A DNA stretch of 64,000 bases from CAVYEM01 sp963767635 (GCA_963767635.1 CAVYEM010000001.1:124001-188000); one strand, 5' to 3'; shown: positions 53,030 through 62,237, counted from the first letter of the stretch. Notes: generated by a model from the letters alone, not told the origin. A program made the numbers and translations.

Positions 53030-53926
53030 TTGGCGCGCGTCATTTGTTACGCCGTGCCCTACCCCGCTCGCGTCCTGCTTTTCGGCGGCTCCGGCCAGCT
53101 CGGCTCGGAAATCCGCCGGCTTTGGAGCGGCGTCCAAATCGCCTCGCCGCCGCATGCCGACCTCGACATCACGGATGAGGTCAGCCTCGCCGCGGCGATC
53201 GAGGCGCAAGCGCCGCAGGTCGTGGTCAACTGCGCGGCGTTCCACAACGTGGAGCGCTGCGAGGCGCAGCCGGAGCGGGCTTTTGCCGCCAACGCGCTCG
53301 CGGTCGATACCATCGCGCGAGCCTGCGCCAAGCAAGGGGCGGTGCTTGTGACGCTGAGCACGGATTACGTTTTCGACGGCGCGCTGCGGCGTCCGTATCG
53401 CGAAACCGACGCGCCAAATCCGCTCAGCGCGTACGGCGTTTCCAAATACGCCGGCGAACTGCTGGCTCTGCGCCTTGAATCTCCCGCCTACGTCGTACGC
53501 ACGTGCGGCGTGTACGGCGTGCGTCCCAGTGCCACGAAAGGCTACACGTTCATCGATCGCATCATCTCGCAGGCGCGAGCCGGAGAACCGGTGCGCGTGG
53601 TTGCCGATCAAACCGTGTCGCCGACGTACGCGGCGCATTTGGCGCAAGGATTACTCGAGCTGCTGACCGCCGACGCGCCGTACGGCATCTATCACATGGT
53701 GAACGAAGGCGCGGTGACGTGGTACGAGTACGCGCGCGAAGCGCTCCGCCTGGCTTGCGTGGATCGCGAGATCGAGCCCGCCTCCCGCACGGATTGGCGC
53801 ACGAGCGTTCGTCGTCCGCCGTACTCTGCGCTAGAAAACGCGAAATTGCGCGCGCTGGAAATTTCGATGCCGGACTGGCGCGCCGGCGTAGCCGCATACT
53901 TCAAGCAATTGTCACAGACTGCTTAG
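53030..53926 (+). CDS. rmlD: dTDP-4-dehydrorhamnose reductase
   Basis: A 298-residue SDR: LLFGGSGQLGSEIRRLW, LDITDEVSLAAAI, VNCAAFHNVERCEAQPE, STDYVFDGALRRPYRETD, the YxxxK pair in SAYGVSKYAGELL, and VADQTVSPTYAAHLA. It completes dTDP-L-rhamnose. The other rml genes are not in the window. The TTG at 53030, preceded by GGAGG, is preferred over a longer frame that would overlap the divergent sigma gene. Its end overlaps the convergent propeller gene by 15 bases. Confidence 0.88.
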   Translation: MARVICYAVPYPARVLLFGGSGQLGSEIRRLWSGVQIASPPHADLDITDEVSLAAAIEAQAPQVVVNCAAFHNVERCEAQPERAFAANALAVDTIARACAKQGAVLVTLSTDYVFDGALRRPYRETDAPNPLSAYGVSKYAGELLALRLESPAYVVRTCGVYGVRPSATKGYTFIDRIISQARAGEPVRVVADQTVSPTYAAHLAQGLLELLTADAPYGIYHMVNEGAVTWYEYAREALRLACVDREIEPASRTDWRTSVRRPPYSALENAKLRALEISMPDWRAGVAAYFKQLSQTA

Positions 53927-55219
53927 CGGCATCGCGATCACCATCGAACCGTCGGCCACGAACAGCGTCTCGCCGTCGATGACCGGCGACGAAACCGAGA
54001 ACGGCTGCAAAAACGAAATCGTGCGCGCAACGCGTCCGCTGCGCCGATCGACGGCGTAGAAAATGCCGGCCGTGTCGCCGAAATAGACGCGGTCGTCTTT
54101 TACCACCGGGCTCATCTTCACGTTTGCCGAGGTATGCGCTCTCCAGCGAAGCTTTCCCGTGCGTTCATCCATCGCAACGACTTCCTGCAGGTTACCGATG
54201 GACTGATACAACGTGCCGCCGTCCGTCGTCCCCGCGATTTGCCGTTCGGAAGACGCGATGTACGTAAAGGGCGCGCGTCCGAAGGTCCGGCTCCATTTCG
54301 TTTTACCGGTTCGTTCCTCGATGGCCGCAACGGTAACGCGTCCACCGGGCCGGTACGGCCGGTCTTCAGCCGTCGTTGCGTTGACGAAAACCAGGCCCGC
54401 GTCGACCGTCGGCGTGCAGTCGCTGCCGCCGTGCGGATTCGTCCAGACCGTTCGCCCCGTGCGCACGTCCAGCGCGCGAGTTTCGCAAACGTAGGGCGCG
54501 TTATGACACGTGCTTGCGAACGCGAGGCCGTCGTGGATGCTCATCGATGCCATTGTCGCCACGCCCGGCAAGTTAGTCTCCCAGCGGACCTGCGCGGAGC
54601 GCGCATCGATCGCATACGCATGCGCATCCCCGTTGGCAAAGACGACCGCATCGCCGTCCAGAGCGGGCGAGGGCATGTTTTGACCCACGGTGTGAAATTT
54701 CCAAGCGAGTTTTCCGTCGCGCGCGTCAAAGGCGTACACGTCGTCGCCGGCGGGACGTCCCCACACTTGGGAATCGGCGTCGTCGGGCTTGAGGAAACCG
54801 TCTTTGCCGCTTCCCACGATGACCAGCCCTTGGCTCGTGACGATCGGCGTGGACATGAGGACGTTGTCGGCGGCGGCGCTCCAGCGGACGCTTCCGCTCG
54901 CTTCGTCCAAAGCGTAGAGCGACTTGTCGAAACTGACCGCGAACACCGTTCCATCCACGACCGCCAGGCCGCCGTTGATCCTATCGCCGAGTTTCGTCAG
55001 CCAGTTCGCGCGCAAGCCGCCGGCAAAGACGGCATTGTGCGAGGGGAAATACTGATAGGCCGGCCACGTTCGCGGAGCGCCGCTGCGCGCCGGCGCGCTT
55101 TCCGGCGTGCGGGGAGCCGTAACGGCGTTTGCGTGCAAAGCGATGAAAATGACGCCCACGGCGAGCGCGGCCGCGGCAACCGAAACGCTCAAAAAACGGC
55201 GGAGCACCGCGAGGTTCAT
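53912..55219 (-). CDS. Membrane-anchored PQQ-like beta-propeller protein
   Basis: A 435-residue protein with an N-terminal helix (FLSVSVAAAALAVGVIFIALHA) and a propeller of about seven blades with repeats such as LYALDEASGSVRWSAAADN, YAFDARDGKLAWKF, YAIDARSAQVRWETN and ALDVRTGRTVWTN. There is no obvious catalytic Asp or calcium site. It is similar in type to the lipoprotein at 30.3 kb. Scaffold (BamB-like) or binding functions are possible. ATG 55219 is chosen; the divergent kamD starts 46 bases away. Confidence 0.75.
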   Translation of the reverse strand: MNLAVLRRFLSVSVAAAALAVGVIFIALHANAVTAPRTPESAPARSGAPRTWPAYQYFPSHNAVFAGGLRANWLTKLGDRINGGLAVVDGTVFAVSFDKSLYALDEASGSVRWSAAADNVLMSTPIVTSQGLVIVGSGKDGFLKPDDADSQVWGRPAGDDVYAFDARDGKLAWKFHTVGQNMPSPALDGDAVVFANGDAHAYAIDARSAQVRWETNLPGVATMASMSIHDGLAFASTCHNAPYVCETRALDVRTGRTVWTNPHGGSDCTPTVDAGLVFVNATTAEDRPYRPGGRVTVAAIEERTGKTKWSRTFGRAPFTYIASSERQIAGTTDGGTLYQSIGNLQEVVAMDERTGKLRWRAHTSANVKMSPVVKDDRVYFGDTAGIFYAVDRRSGRVARTISFLQPFSVSSPVIDGETLFVADGSMVIAMPLSSL

Positions 55220-55265
55220 ACCCTGTCTTGAGGAAAAAGCGCCGACCGCCCCTAAAAGAGAAGCC

Positions 55266-57044
55266 ATGGAACTCCAGCTCGATGCAGCCGCCGTTCAGCG
55301 ATGCCGGGAACTCGCCGCCGCTATTGTCTCGCCTGTTTCAAGTTTCATCGCGGCGCACTCGACGGTGTCGGTGGAGCGTGCCGTGCTGCGTTTGCTGGGT
55401 GTGGACGGCGTAGGCCCCGACGAGGTTCCAGTTCCGAACTTGATTGTCGACGCCCTCGAACCTACGGAGCGAGCAGCGGGCGTTGCGCTGCCGTTCGGGC
55501 GCGCGCTCGCCCAAACCGGCCTAGAGCCGCGCGAGCTGGGCGAGCAGATCGCTGCCGGAACGCTGATGCTGGACCAATTTTCCGACGTGCCGGTGCAGGC
55601 CGCTCGCGAAATCGTTCGCGCATTCGCCCGGCGCGGGCTCGAACGCATCGCCGCCCGCCGCGAGGAACGCCGCGAACGCTTGGCCCGTCTACCGCAAAGT
55701 CCCACGCCGCTGCTTTACGTCATCGTCGCGAGCGGCAACATCTACGAGGATCGCACGGCAGCGGTCGCGGCCGCGCAAGCCGGGGCGCAAGTCATTGCGG
55801 TGATCCGATCGACCGGACAGTCCCTGCTGGATTTCGTGCCGTATGGTCCCACCACCGAAGGGTTCGGCGGCACGTATGCGACGCAAGCCAATTTTGCGAT
55901 CATGCGTCAAGCGCTCGACGAAGTTTCGGAGCGCCTCGGGCGCTACGTGATGCTCACCAATTATGCCAGCGGTTTGTGCATGCCCGAGATCGCTACCATG
56001 GCGGCGAGCGAACGGCTCGACATGCTGCTGAACGATTCGATGTACGGGATCTTGTTCCGCGACATCAACATGAAACGCACGTTCGTCGACCAGCACTTCA
56101 GTCGCATGCTCAACGCGTTCTCCGGCATCGTCATCAACACGGGTGAAGACAACTACCTCACGACCGCCGACGCGGTCGAACAAGCGCCGGCGGTGTTGGC
56201 CTCCCAGTTCATCAACGAAGAATTCGCGCACCGCGCCGGGATGTCGGACGAGTACATCGGTTTGGGCGACGCCTACGAGATCGATCCGGATCTGCAGGAC
56301 GGCTTCTTGTTTCAAGTCGCGCAGGCGCAGCTGGCGCGGCAAATCTTCCCCCGCGCGCCGCTCAAGTACATGCCCCCGACCAAGCACATGACGGGCGATA
56401 TCTTCAAGGGGCATCTCATCGACGCGATGTTCAACCTGACTTCGGTGATGACGCACCAGTCGATCCACTTGTGCGGCATGCTGACGGAGGCAATTCACAC
56501 GCCACTTTTGGGCGACCGCGCGCTCTCGCTCGAGAATGCGCGGTACATCATGAACACCGCGCGCCATTTCGGCGACGAAGTGGTCTTCAAGCGTGGCGGG
56601 GCGATCGAAACGCGCGCGCAGGACGTGCTGGCGAGCTGCATGGATTTGCTGCAGCGCGTGAGCGAGCAAGGTTTGATGCAGGCGATTGCCGCCTCCGCGT
56701 TTGCGGACGTTTCGCGTCCGCCCGACGGCGGACGCGGTTTCGACGGCGTGTTCGAGCGCAGCGCGCAGTATTGGAATCCGTTCGAGGAATTGCTGGGTGC
56801 CTCGCCGCCTTGTCATCCTGACCCTTCGACAAGCTCAGGACTTCGGCGTGTCGAAGGACCGCTGACCGCAGTCGAAGCGGCACCCATCCCGTCAACCGCG
56901 ACACCGCATGCAACCGCATGCCGTCAAACCGTACGGCGATACGATGAACGACGGGAAAGTGCAGATGTCGTTCACGCTCCCCGTCGAATGGAGCGAAGCC
57001 GCCGACGAAGCTGCGCGGCAGCTCGTCGTAAAGATGGGTTTTAG
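55266..57044 (+). CDS. kamD: Lysine 5,6-aminomutase alpha subunit, C-terminus extended by a repeat
   Basis: About 510 residues match KamD, the TIM-barrel subunit that binds adenosylcobalamin and substrate: NLIVDALEPTERAAGVALPFG, DQFSDVPVQAAREIVRAF, YVIVASGNIYEDRTAAVAAAQAGAQVIAVIRSTGQSLLD, VMLTNYASGLCMPEIATMA, MYGILFRDINMKRTFVDQHFSRM and KYMPPTKHMTGDIFKGH. It moves the terminal amino group of D-lysine or L-beta-lysine from C-6 to C-5. The family normally ends near residue 516. Here a dispersed repeat at 56824 removes the stop, and the frame runs 80 residues further, overlapping kamE by 137 bases. Confidence 0.92.
   Translation: MELQLDAAAVQRCRELAAAIVSPVSSFIAAHSTVSVERAVLRLLGVDGVGPDEVPVPNLIVDALEPTERAAGVALPFGRALAQTGLEPRELGEQIAAGTLMLDQFSDVPVQAAREIVRAFARRGLERIAARREERRERLARLPQSPTPLLYVIVASGNIYEDRTAAVAAAQAGAQVIAVIRSTGQSLLDFVPYGPTTEGFGGTYATQANFAIMRQALDEVSERLGRYVMLTNYASGLCMPEIATMAASERLDMLLNDSMYGILFRDINMKRTFVDQHFSRMLNAFSGIVINTGEDNYLTTADAVEQAPAVLASQFINEEFAHRAGMSDEYIGLGDAYEIDPDLQDGFLFQVAQAQLARQIFPRAPLKYMPPTKHMTGDIFKGHLIDAMFNLTSVMTHQSIHLCGMLTEAIHTPLLGDRALSLENARYIMNTARHFGDEVVFKRGGAIETRAQDVLASCMDLLQRVSEQGLMQAIAASAFADVSRPPDGGRGFDGVFERSAQYWNPFEELLGASPPCHPDPSTSSGLRRVEGPLTAVEAAPIPSTATPHATACRQTVRRYDERRESADVVHAPRRMERSRRRSCAAARRKDGF
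56824..56856 (+). repeat. Dispersed palindromic repeat, copy 4 (at the kamD end)
   Basis: CTTCGACAAGCTCAGG at 56824-56839 with the reverse arm TGTCGAAG at 56849-56856, giving an 8-bp stem and 17-base loop. It is the most complete copy of the four. Translated in the kamD frame it gives PSTSSGLRRVEG. Confidence 0.8.
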
Positions 57045-57672
57045 CGACGTGCAAGTGGCCGAAGGCCGGCCGATTGCGCGCGGGTTTTCGTTTTTTGTCG
57101 TGTACGCGGGCACGCCGCAGAGCGTGGATGTTTCGACGATCGCCGCGCCTTCGGTCAAAACCCACGCGGCGAGCATGGACGAGATCGACGCGCTCGTGGC
57201 ACAGCGCCTAGGACGCAAGATCCGCGTTGCGGGCGCGTGCATCGGCACCGACGCGCATACGGTCGGCATCGACGCCATCCTGAACATGAAAGGCTATAAA
57301 GGCGACTACGGGCTGGAACGTTACAAGATGTTCGAGGTCTACAACTTGGGCAGCCAGGTTTCGATCGAAGAGTTCGTGCGGTACGCAGCAGAAAAAGAAC
57401 TCGACGCGCTTTTGGCTTCGCAAGTGGTCACGCAAAAGGGCAGCGACATCAAAAATTTCACGGCGTTGGTCGAATTGCTCGAAGCGCAGGGAATGCGCGA
57501 GCGCATCGTCCTGTGCTGCGGCGGCCCTCGCGTGACGAACTTGCTCGCCGCCGAACTCGGCTACGATGCAGGTTTCGGACGCGGCACGCTCCCCAGCGAA
57601 GTGGCGGCCTTTATCGCGGGCCGGGTGATTGAGAAAGGCATGCGGAGCATCGCGCAGGCGGAACGCGTCTGA
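56908..57672 (+). CDS. kamE: Lysine 5,6-aminomutase beta subunit (B12-binding)
   Basis: A 254-residue Rossmann-type cobalamin-binding subunit. VKPYGDTMNDGKVQMSFTLP opens the dimerisation domain. GACIGTDAHTVGIDAILNMKGYKGDYGLERY carries the DxHxxG base-off cobalamin motif, and eleven residues after that His is the Lys that forms the PLP aldimine in known enzymes. LCCGGPRVTNLLAAELGYDAGFGRG completes the cobalamin site. It works with KamD. All key residues are intact, so the enzyme should be active despite the altered KamD tail. Confidence 0.95.
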   Translation: MQPHAVKPYGDTMNDGKVQMSFTLPVEWSEAADEAARQLVVKMGFSDVQVAEGRPIARGFSFFVVYAGTPQSVDVSTIAAPSVKTHAASMDEIDALVAQRLGRKIRVAGACIGTDAHTVGIDAILNMKGYKGDYGLERYKMFEVYNLGSQVSIEEFVRYAAEKELDALLASQVVTQKGSDIKNFTALVELLEAQGMRERIVLCCGGPRVTNLLAAELGYDAGFGRGTLPSEVAAFIAGRVIEKGMRSIAQAERV

Positions 57673-57692
57673 ATCGGGGCGAAATCCCTCCC

Positions 57693-58367
57693 ATGCTGGC
57701 AGATTTGCTGGCGTGGTTTTCCGGAAAGGAACCGAATCGGCGGAAATATCCGCGCATACGCAAAGCGTACCGCGCAACGTTTTCGGTTGATGCCGGAGCC
57801 ACACAAAAGCCGGCGATTGGTATAGACATCAGCGGCGGCGGCCTCTGCGTGCTCACGCAAGAACCCGCCGTCAAAGAAGAGCTCGAAATACGCGCCACCA
57901 TAGAGTCGCGCGCCATTCGCGTTCGCGCCAGAGCGGTGTGGCAAGATACGGTCACCTACCAGGGCAAATCGGTGTGGCGTTACGGAATGCGCTTTAGCGG
58001 TATCTCGGCCGACGACTGGGACGCCATCGTCCGGTACACCTCGGGCAAACCGCTGGAAGAAAGCAATAGAGCGCAAGAAGAGCTCACTACGCTGCGGCTC
58101 ACGCCGGACGATGCGAACCGCCTGATCCCGACCAAACTACAGCAACGATTGCTCGAAACGCTCGTGCAGCGCCGCCGGCTGGCGCCGCTCAAGGATAGCC
58201 AAACGCCGCTCGTGCAGTACTTTTACTCCGGGCCGGTGCGCCACGAGGGTAAGGTGATGCACCGCCTGACCATTCAGTCAAAAGTGGTGGGTGCGGAAGG
58301 CGACGAGATGTTCGAAACGCGATTCGTATTTGACGACAAGGGCGAAAACATCGCCGTCCTCAAGTAG
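57693..58367 (+). CDS. PilZ-domain protein (cyclic di-GMP binding candidate)
   Basis: A 224-residue protein. The PilZ core lies at residues 18-110: RRKYPRIRKAYRATF holds the RxxxR pair and GIDISGGGLCVL the DxSxxG motif, both needed for cyclic di-GMP. The second half (LIPTKLQQRLLETLVQRRRLAPLK and VQYFYSGPVRHEGKVMHRLTI) is not recognised. It follows kamE by 20 bases and precedes gmd by 7, so it may link glycan synthesis to second-messenger level. Confidence 0.82.
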   Translation: MLADLLAWFSGKEPNRRKYPRIRKAYRATFSVDAGATQKPAIGIDISGGGLCVLTQEPAVKEELEIRATIESRAIRVRARAVWQDTVTYQGKSVWRYGMRFSGISADDWDAIVRYTSGKPLEESNRAQEELTTLRLTPDDANRLIPTKLQQRLLETLVQRRRLAPLKDSQTPLVQYFYSGPVRHEGKVMHRLTIQSKVVGAEGDEMFETRFVFDDKGENIAVLK

Positions 58368-58374
58368 CACGCCT

Positions 58375-59349
58375 ATGAAAACTGCGGTGATCACCGGGAT
58401 TACGGGCCAAGACGGCTCGTATTTGGCCGAGCTGCTGCTCGAGCGCGGGTACCGCGTCGTCGGCATGACGCGGCGCACGAGCACCGACGTGCACGAACGC
58501 ATTCAACACATCGTCGACGACATCGAATTCGTTTCGGGCGACTTGCTGGATCAGACCTCAATGACGAGCATCGTCGAATCGGTCAGACCGGATGAAATCT
58601 ACAATTTGGCGGCGCAGTCGTTCGTGCCCACGTCGTGGGATCAGCCGGTGCTCACGGGCGAATTCACCGCTCTGGGCGTCACGCGCGTCCTCGAAGCGAT
58701 CCGCGCGGCCAATCCGGCAATCAAGTTCTACCAGGCTTCCAGCTCGGAGATGTTCGGCAAAGTCCAGCAGGTTCCGCAGAACGAACGCACGCCGTTCTAC
58801 CCGCGCAGTCCATACGGCGTGGCCAAGGTGTACGGGCATTGGATCGCGGTAAATTATCGCGAGTCGTACGACATGTTCGCGGTGAGCGGCATACTGTTCA
58901 ACCACGAATCGCCGCGAAGAGGCAAAGAGTTCGTCACTCGCAAGATCACCGACGCCGTAGCGCGCATAAAGTTCGGCTTGAAAAAGGAACTTCTGCTGGG
59001 CAATCTGGACGCGCAGCGCGATTGGGGCTATGCCGGCGATTACGTGCGCGCGATGTGGCTCATGCTGCAGCAAGAGCGCGCCGACGATTACGTCATCGCA
59101 ACGGGCCGTACGCACAGCGTGCGCGATTTTTGCCGCGTGGCGTTCGAGGCGGCGGGTCTGGGCTCGTACGAAGATTTCGTTCGCACCGATCCGCGTTTCA
59201 TGCGTCCGGCCGAAGTCGACGTGCTCATCGGCGATCCGTCAAAGGCTCGAGACGTGCTGGGATGGACGCCGCAGGTTTCTTTCGAGCAGCTCGTGGCGAT
59301 GATGGTCGAAGCGGACTTGGCTCGTCTCGCGCCGCTCACGAAGGTGTGA
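58375..59349 (+). CDS. gmd: GDP-mannose 4,6-dehydratase
   Basis: A 324-residue extended SDR making GDP-4-keto-6-deoxymannose: VITGITGQDGSYLAELLL, RRTSTDVHERIQHI, NLAAQSFVPTSWDQPV, SSSEMFGKVQ, the YxxxK pair in SPYGVAKVYGHWI, LFNHESPRRGKEFVTRKI and RDWGYAGDYVRAMWLMLQ. All catalytic residues are present. With the following gene it gives GDP-D-rhamnose. Confidence 0.95.
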   Translation: MKTAVITGITGQDGSYLAELLLERGYRVVGMTRRTSTDVHERIQHIVDDIEFVSGDLLDQTSMTSIVESVRPDEIYNLAAQSFVPTSWDQPVLTGEFTALGVTRVLEAIRAANPAIKFYQASSSEMFGKVQQVPQNERTPFYPRSPYGVAKVYGHWIAVNYRESYDMFAVSGILFNHESPRRGKEFVTRKITDAVARIKFGLKKELLLGNLDAQRDWGYAGDYVRAMWLMLQQERADDYVIATGRTHSVRDFCRVAFEAAGLGSYEDFVRTDPRFMRPAEVDVLIGDPSKARDVLGWTPQVSFEQLVAMMVEADLARLAPLTKV

Positions 59350-59350
59350 C

Positions 59351-60283
59351 GTGCGCGCGCTGGTGACGGGCGCAGGCGGTTTCGTCGGGCCGTACTTGGT
59401 ACGGCGGCTGCGCGAAGCAGGGCACGAGGCCGTCGCTGCGGGCGGAATGCGCGACCCGCAGGACGATCTTTTGCCGATCGAACTTGCCGATTCCGCGAGC
59501 CTGAACGCCGCTTTCGATCTCGCTGAACCGAACGTCGTTTTTCACCTTGCCGCGCAGGCGTTCGTTCCGCGTGCGTTGGAAGCACCAGCGGAAACGTACG
59601 AAACCAATGCCATGGGCACCGCAAGAATGCTCGCCGCACTGCGCGATTGGCGCGAGCGCACCGGCTCTAATGCGCGATTTCTTTTCGTCAGTTCTGCGGA
59701 GGTGTATGGCCGGCAAGGCGGTGCAGCACCAATTGACGAGAGCGCGCTGCCGAATCCCGACAATCCCTACGCCGCGAGCAAAGCTGCCGCCGAGGCGATC
59801 GTGCTGGGTGAAGCGCAGAGCTTCGGCGTCGATGCAGTAATAGCGCGTGCGTTCAACCACATCGGCCCCGGCCAAAACGGGCGCTTCGTCGTTCCGTCGT
59901 TTGCCGCGCAACTGGCGCACATCGCCCGGGGCGCGGAACCGATTCTGCGCGTCGGTAACCTACAGGCACGGCGTGATTTCTTGGACGTGCGCGACGTCGT
60001 CGACGCCTATGTAGCGCTGGCAGAGCACGGCGAGCGCGGTCAAGCGTACAACGTGTGCAGCGGCGCGGCGACGAGCATCCGCGAAATACTGGGAGAGCTG
60101 ATCCGCATCGCGCACGTACCGGTAGAAGTGCGCGAAGACCCGAGCCTGTTGCGGCCGTCGGATACTCCGCTGCTCTACGGCAGCAACGAAAAGCTGCGTC
60201 GTGCAACGCGCTGGTCGCCGCAGATTCCGCTGCGACGCTCGCTGCAGGACATCTATTCGGCCGCCAAAATGAGCGCCGCATAA
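59351..60283 (+). CDS. rmd: GDP-6-deoxy-D-mannose (GDP-D-rhamnose) reductase
   Basis: A 310-residue SDR: LVTGAGGFVGPYLVRRL, VFHLAAQAFVPRALEAP, VSSAEVYGRQGGAAPIDESALPNPDNPYAASKAAAE with the YxxxK pair, FNHIGPGQNGRFVVPSFA and LQARRDFLDVRDVVDAYV. These fit Rmd rather than fucose synthase. The GTG start follows the gmd stop by one base. It supplies D-rhamnose for surface glycans, matching the many transferases upstream. Confidence 0.9.
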   Translation: MRALVTGAGGFVGPYLVRRLREAGHEAVAAGGMRDPQDDLLPIELADSASLNAAFDLAEPNVVFHLAAQAFVPRALEAPAETYETNAMGTARMLAALRDWRERTGSNARFLFVSSAEVYGRQGGAAPIDESALPNPDNPYAASKAAAEAIVLGEAQSFGVDAVIARAFNHIGPGQNGRFVVPSFAAQLAHIARGAEPILRVGNLQARRDFLDVRDVVDAYVALAEHGERGQAYNVCSGAATSIREILGELIRIAHVPVEVREDPSLLRPSDTPLLYGSNEKLRRATRWSPQIPLRRSLQDIYSAAKMSAA

Positions 60284-60883
60284 ATGGCCGACGCTCGCGA
60301 TGAACGGTTCCGAACGTTCGTGTTCAAGAATCGCGGGGCGTTGCTTTGCGTGCCGGCCGTGTTGCTGGCAGCCTTGGGCAAGCCGAGCGCTTCCGGCATC
60401 GGCGTCGGATTACCCATGGCAATCGGCGGGGAACTGGTGCGCTGCTGGGCCGTGGGTTATTCCGGGGTGACGACGCGCGACGATCGCGTCACTGCGCCCG
60501 AGCTGGTGACTGCGGGCCCGTACGCGCACGTGCGAAATCCGCTGTACGCCGGCAATTTCATTACGGCGGCGGGATTCGCGCTTGCCTTCACCGGCGCGAC
60601 CGGCCCTGCGAAGCGCGTAGCGTTGGTCGGTGCCTCTTTGGGAATCATGGCGGCAGTGTATGCCGTCATCATTCCGCACGAGGAGCACTACCTGCGATCG
60701 CAGTTTGGGGCGCAGTTCGATGCATACTGCGCGAACGTTCCGCAGCTGATTCCGGCGCTTACGCCAAAAGGCGATCGGCGTGGCGTTTGGAAACCCGGCG
60801 CGATCGCAAGAGCGGAGACGCGGACGTTTCTGACGTTCGGCGCGATGCTGGCCGTACTCGCGCTCAAGGCGCGCAAGGCCTGA
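60284..60883 (+). CDS. Isoprenylcysteine carboxyl methyltransferase/PEMT-like membrane protein
   Basis: A 199-residue protein with three or four hydrophobic helices and the family motifs GPYAHVRNPLYAGNFI and EEHYLRSQFGAQFDAYCANVPQLIP. These make the SAM-binding cleft of ICMT/PEMT-type methyltransferases. The actual substrate in bacteria is usually unknown and may be a phospholipid or an isoprenoid acid. It begins one base after the rmd stop and is followed by a CDF transporter, so it shares the operon. Confidence 0.78.
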   Translation: MADARDERFRTFVFKNRGALLCVPAVLLAALGKPSASGIGVGLPMAIGGELVRCWAVGYSGVTTRDDRVTAPELVTAGPYAHVRNPLYAGNFITAAGFALAFTGATGPAKRVALVGASLGIMAAVYAVIIPHEEHYLRSQFGAQFDAYCANVPQLIPALTPKGDRRGVWKPGAIARAETRTFLTFGAMLAVLALKARKA

Positions 60884-60886
60884 TCC

Positions 60887-61774
60887 ATGTCGCCCCGCCG
60901 GCGGCTCGTTCTCGCGCTGTTCCTGGTCGCATGCGTTGCCGGCCTAGAATTTTGGGGCGGCGTACGCGCCGGTTCGCTGGCGCTGCTGACCGACGCCGTG
61001 CACGTGTGCATGGACGTCTTCGCGCTGGGCATCGCGCTCTTTACGTTGATCGGCGCAAAGCGCCCGGCGACGGTGCGCAAAACGTTCGGATACGGACGGC
61101 TCGAGATTTTGGGCGCGCTGCTCAACGGCAGTGTGCTGCTGGCCGCGACGGCGTTCATTGCGTATCAGGCGGTGCAGCGCTTTTTAGTTCCACATCATCC
61201 CGACGGCGCGCTCATGAGCGCCATCGCGGGGGTTGGGCTGATCGTCAATGCGAGCATCGCGCTCATGCTCGCACGCAGCAGCAAGCAGAACTTGAATCTG
61301 CAAGCGGCGCTCTTTCACGTTGCCGGCGATGCGCTGGGAGCCTTTGCGGTCATCATCGGAGGCGCTGCGATCGCGGCGACCGGCGCGTCATGGATCGATC
61401 CGGCGCTCTCGCTCTTCGTCGCCGGCATTATCGTCGTGGGCGTCTTGCGCGTGGTGCGCGATGCGGCCGACGTACTGCTCGAAGGCGTGCCGCGCGGTCT
61501 GCACGTCGGCGAGATCCGCAGCGCCATGAGCGCGCTTACCGGCATCGTGGCCATTCACGATCTGCACGTGTGGGCGATTGGTACCGGCGCCTGCGCGCTC
61601 TCCGCGCACGTGCTCATCGACGACCGGCGCGTGAGCGAGGCGACGTTCGTGCTGCGCGAGGTGGATGCGATGGTTCGCGAACGATTCGGCGTCTCACACG
61701 TTACGCTGCAGTTCGAATGCGAAAATTGCGCGGCCGACGAACGCGTGGTATGCACGCAGCCGATGACGTCCTGA
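60887..61774 (+). CDS. Cation diffusion facilitator (zinc/cobalt efflux)
   Basis: A 295-residue CDF protein with six helices. The metal site is formed by LLTDAVHVCMDVFAL in helix 2 and ALFHVAGDALGAF in helix 5, each with HxxxD. A cytoplasmic domain follows (IVAIHDLHVWAIGTGACALSAHVLI). The His/Asp pairing indicates zinc preference. A Cys pair near the end (CENCAADERVVC) could bind metal too. Confidence 0.9.
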   Translation: MSPRRRLVLALFLVACVAGLEFWGGVRAGSLALLTDAVHVCMDVFALGIALFTLIGAKRPATVRKTFGYGRLEILGALLNGSVLLAATAFIAYQAVQRFLVPHHPDGALMSAIAGVGLIVNASIALMLARSSKQNLNLQAALFHVAGDALGAFAVIIGGAAIAATGASWIDPALSLFVAGIIVVGVLRVVRDAADVLLEGVPRGLHVGEIRSAMSALTGIVAIHDLHVWAIGTGACALSAHVLIDDRRVSEATFVLREVDAMVRERFGVSHVTLQFECENCAADERVVCTQPMTS

Positions 61775-61835
61775 CAGCCACGCCGATGGACTCTAACTTT
61801 CCACCCGCCGCATTTACCGTAACTCCGTGAGCCCA

Positions 61836-62237
61836 TCACACGACGACGATACCGAGCCTTTCCCCGGCTTTGACCAACGCTTTATCGTTGGTTGCTAGAG
61901 ACAGCCCGCGATTCCGAGCCAGCTCGAGGTATGCTGCATCATAGACCGATAGGCCGTGATCGCAACTCAAGTCGTACGTCGTTTTCATCCGCTCGTCGGA
62001 GCATTGGTCGGTGTCGATCGTAAGGCGCAACAGATGCATCAATGAAGCTCTGGCATAATTCTCGGAGATGCGCCTTCTTAGTACGGCGCTGCGAAAACTG
62101 TTGATCATCTCATAGTGCCAAATCGCTGGGACAATGATACCGTCATCGGCGGAATGCTCGAATACCGTGCTCGTTCGTGGCGTCGCCTCATCCTCAAAGA
62201 ACCATGCCAATGCAAACGAGGCATCAACTACGAGCAT
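61836..62237 (-). CDS. vapC: PIN-domain toxin (VapC-like)
   Basis: A 133-residue PIN protein: MLVVDASFALAWFFEDEATP with the first Asp, IWHYEMINSFRSAVLRRRI with the conserved Glu, and LSVYDAAYLELARNRGLSLATNDKALV with the other Asp residues. It starts 26 bases after the antitoxin stop. It is of the same type as the toxin at 50.5 kb. Confidence 0.87.
   Translation of the reverse strand: MLVVDASFALAWFFEDEATPRTSTVFEHSADDGIIVPAIWHYEMINSFRSAVLRRRISENYARASLMHLLRLTIDTDQCSDERMKTTYDLSCDHGLSVYDAAYLELARNRGLSLATNDKALVKAGERLGIVVV

Noticed and set aside
53024..55231. Several long frames antisense to rmlD and the propeller gene
   Set aside because: They mirror the codon structure of the real genes and show no recognisable domains.
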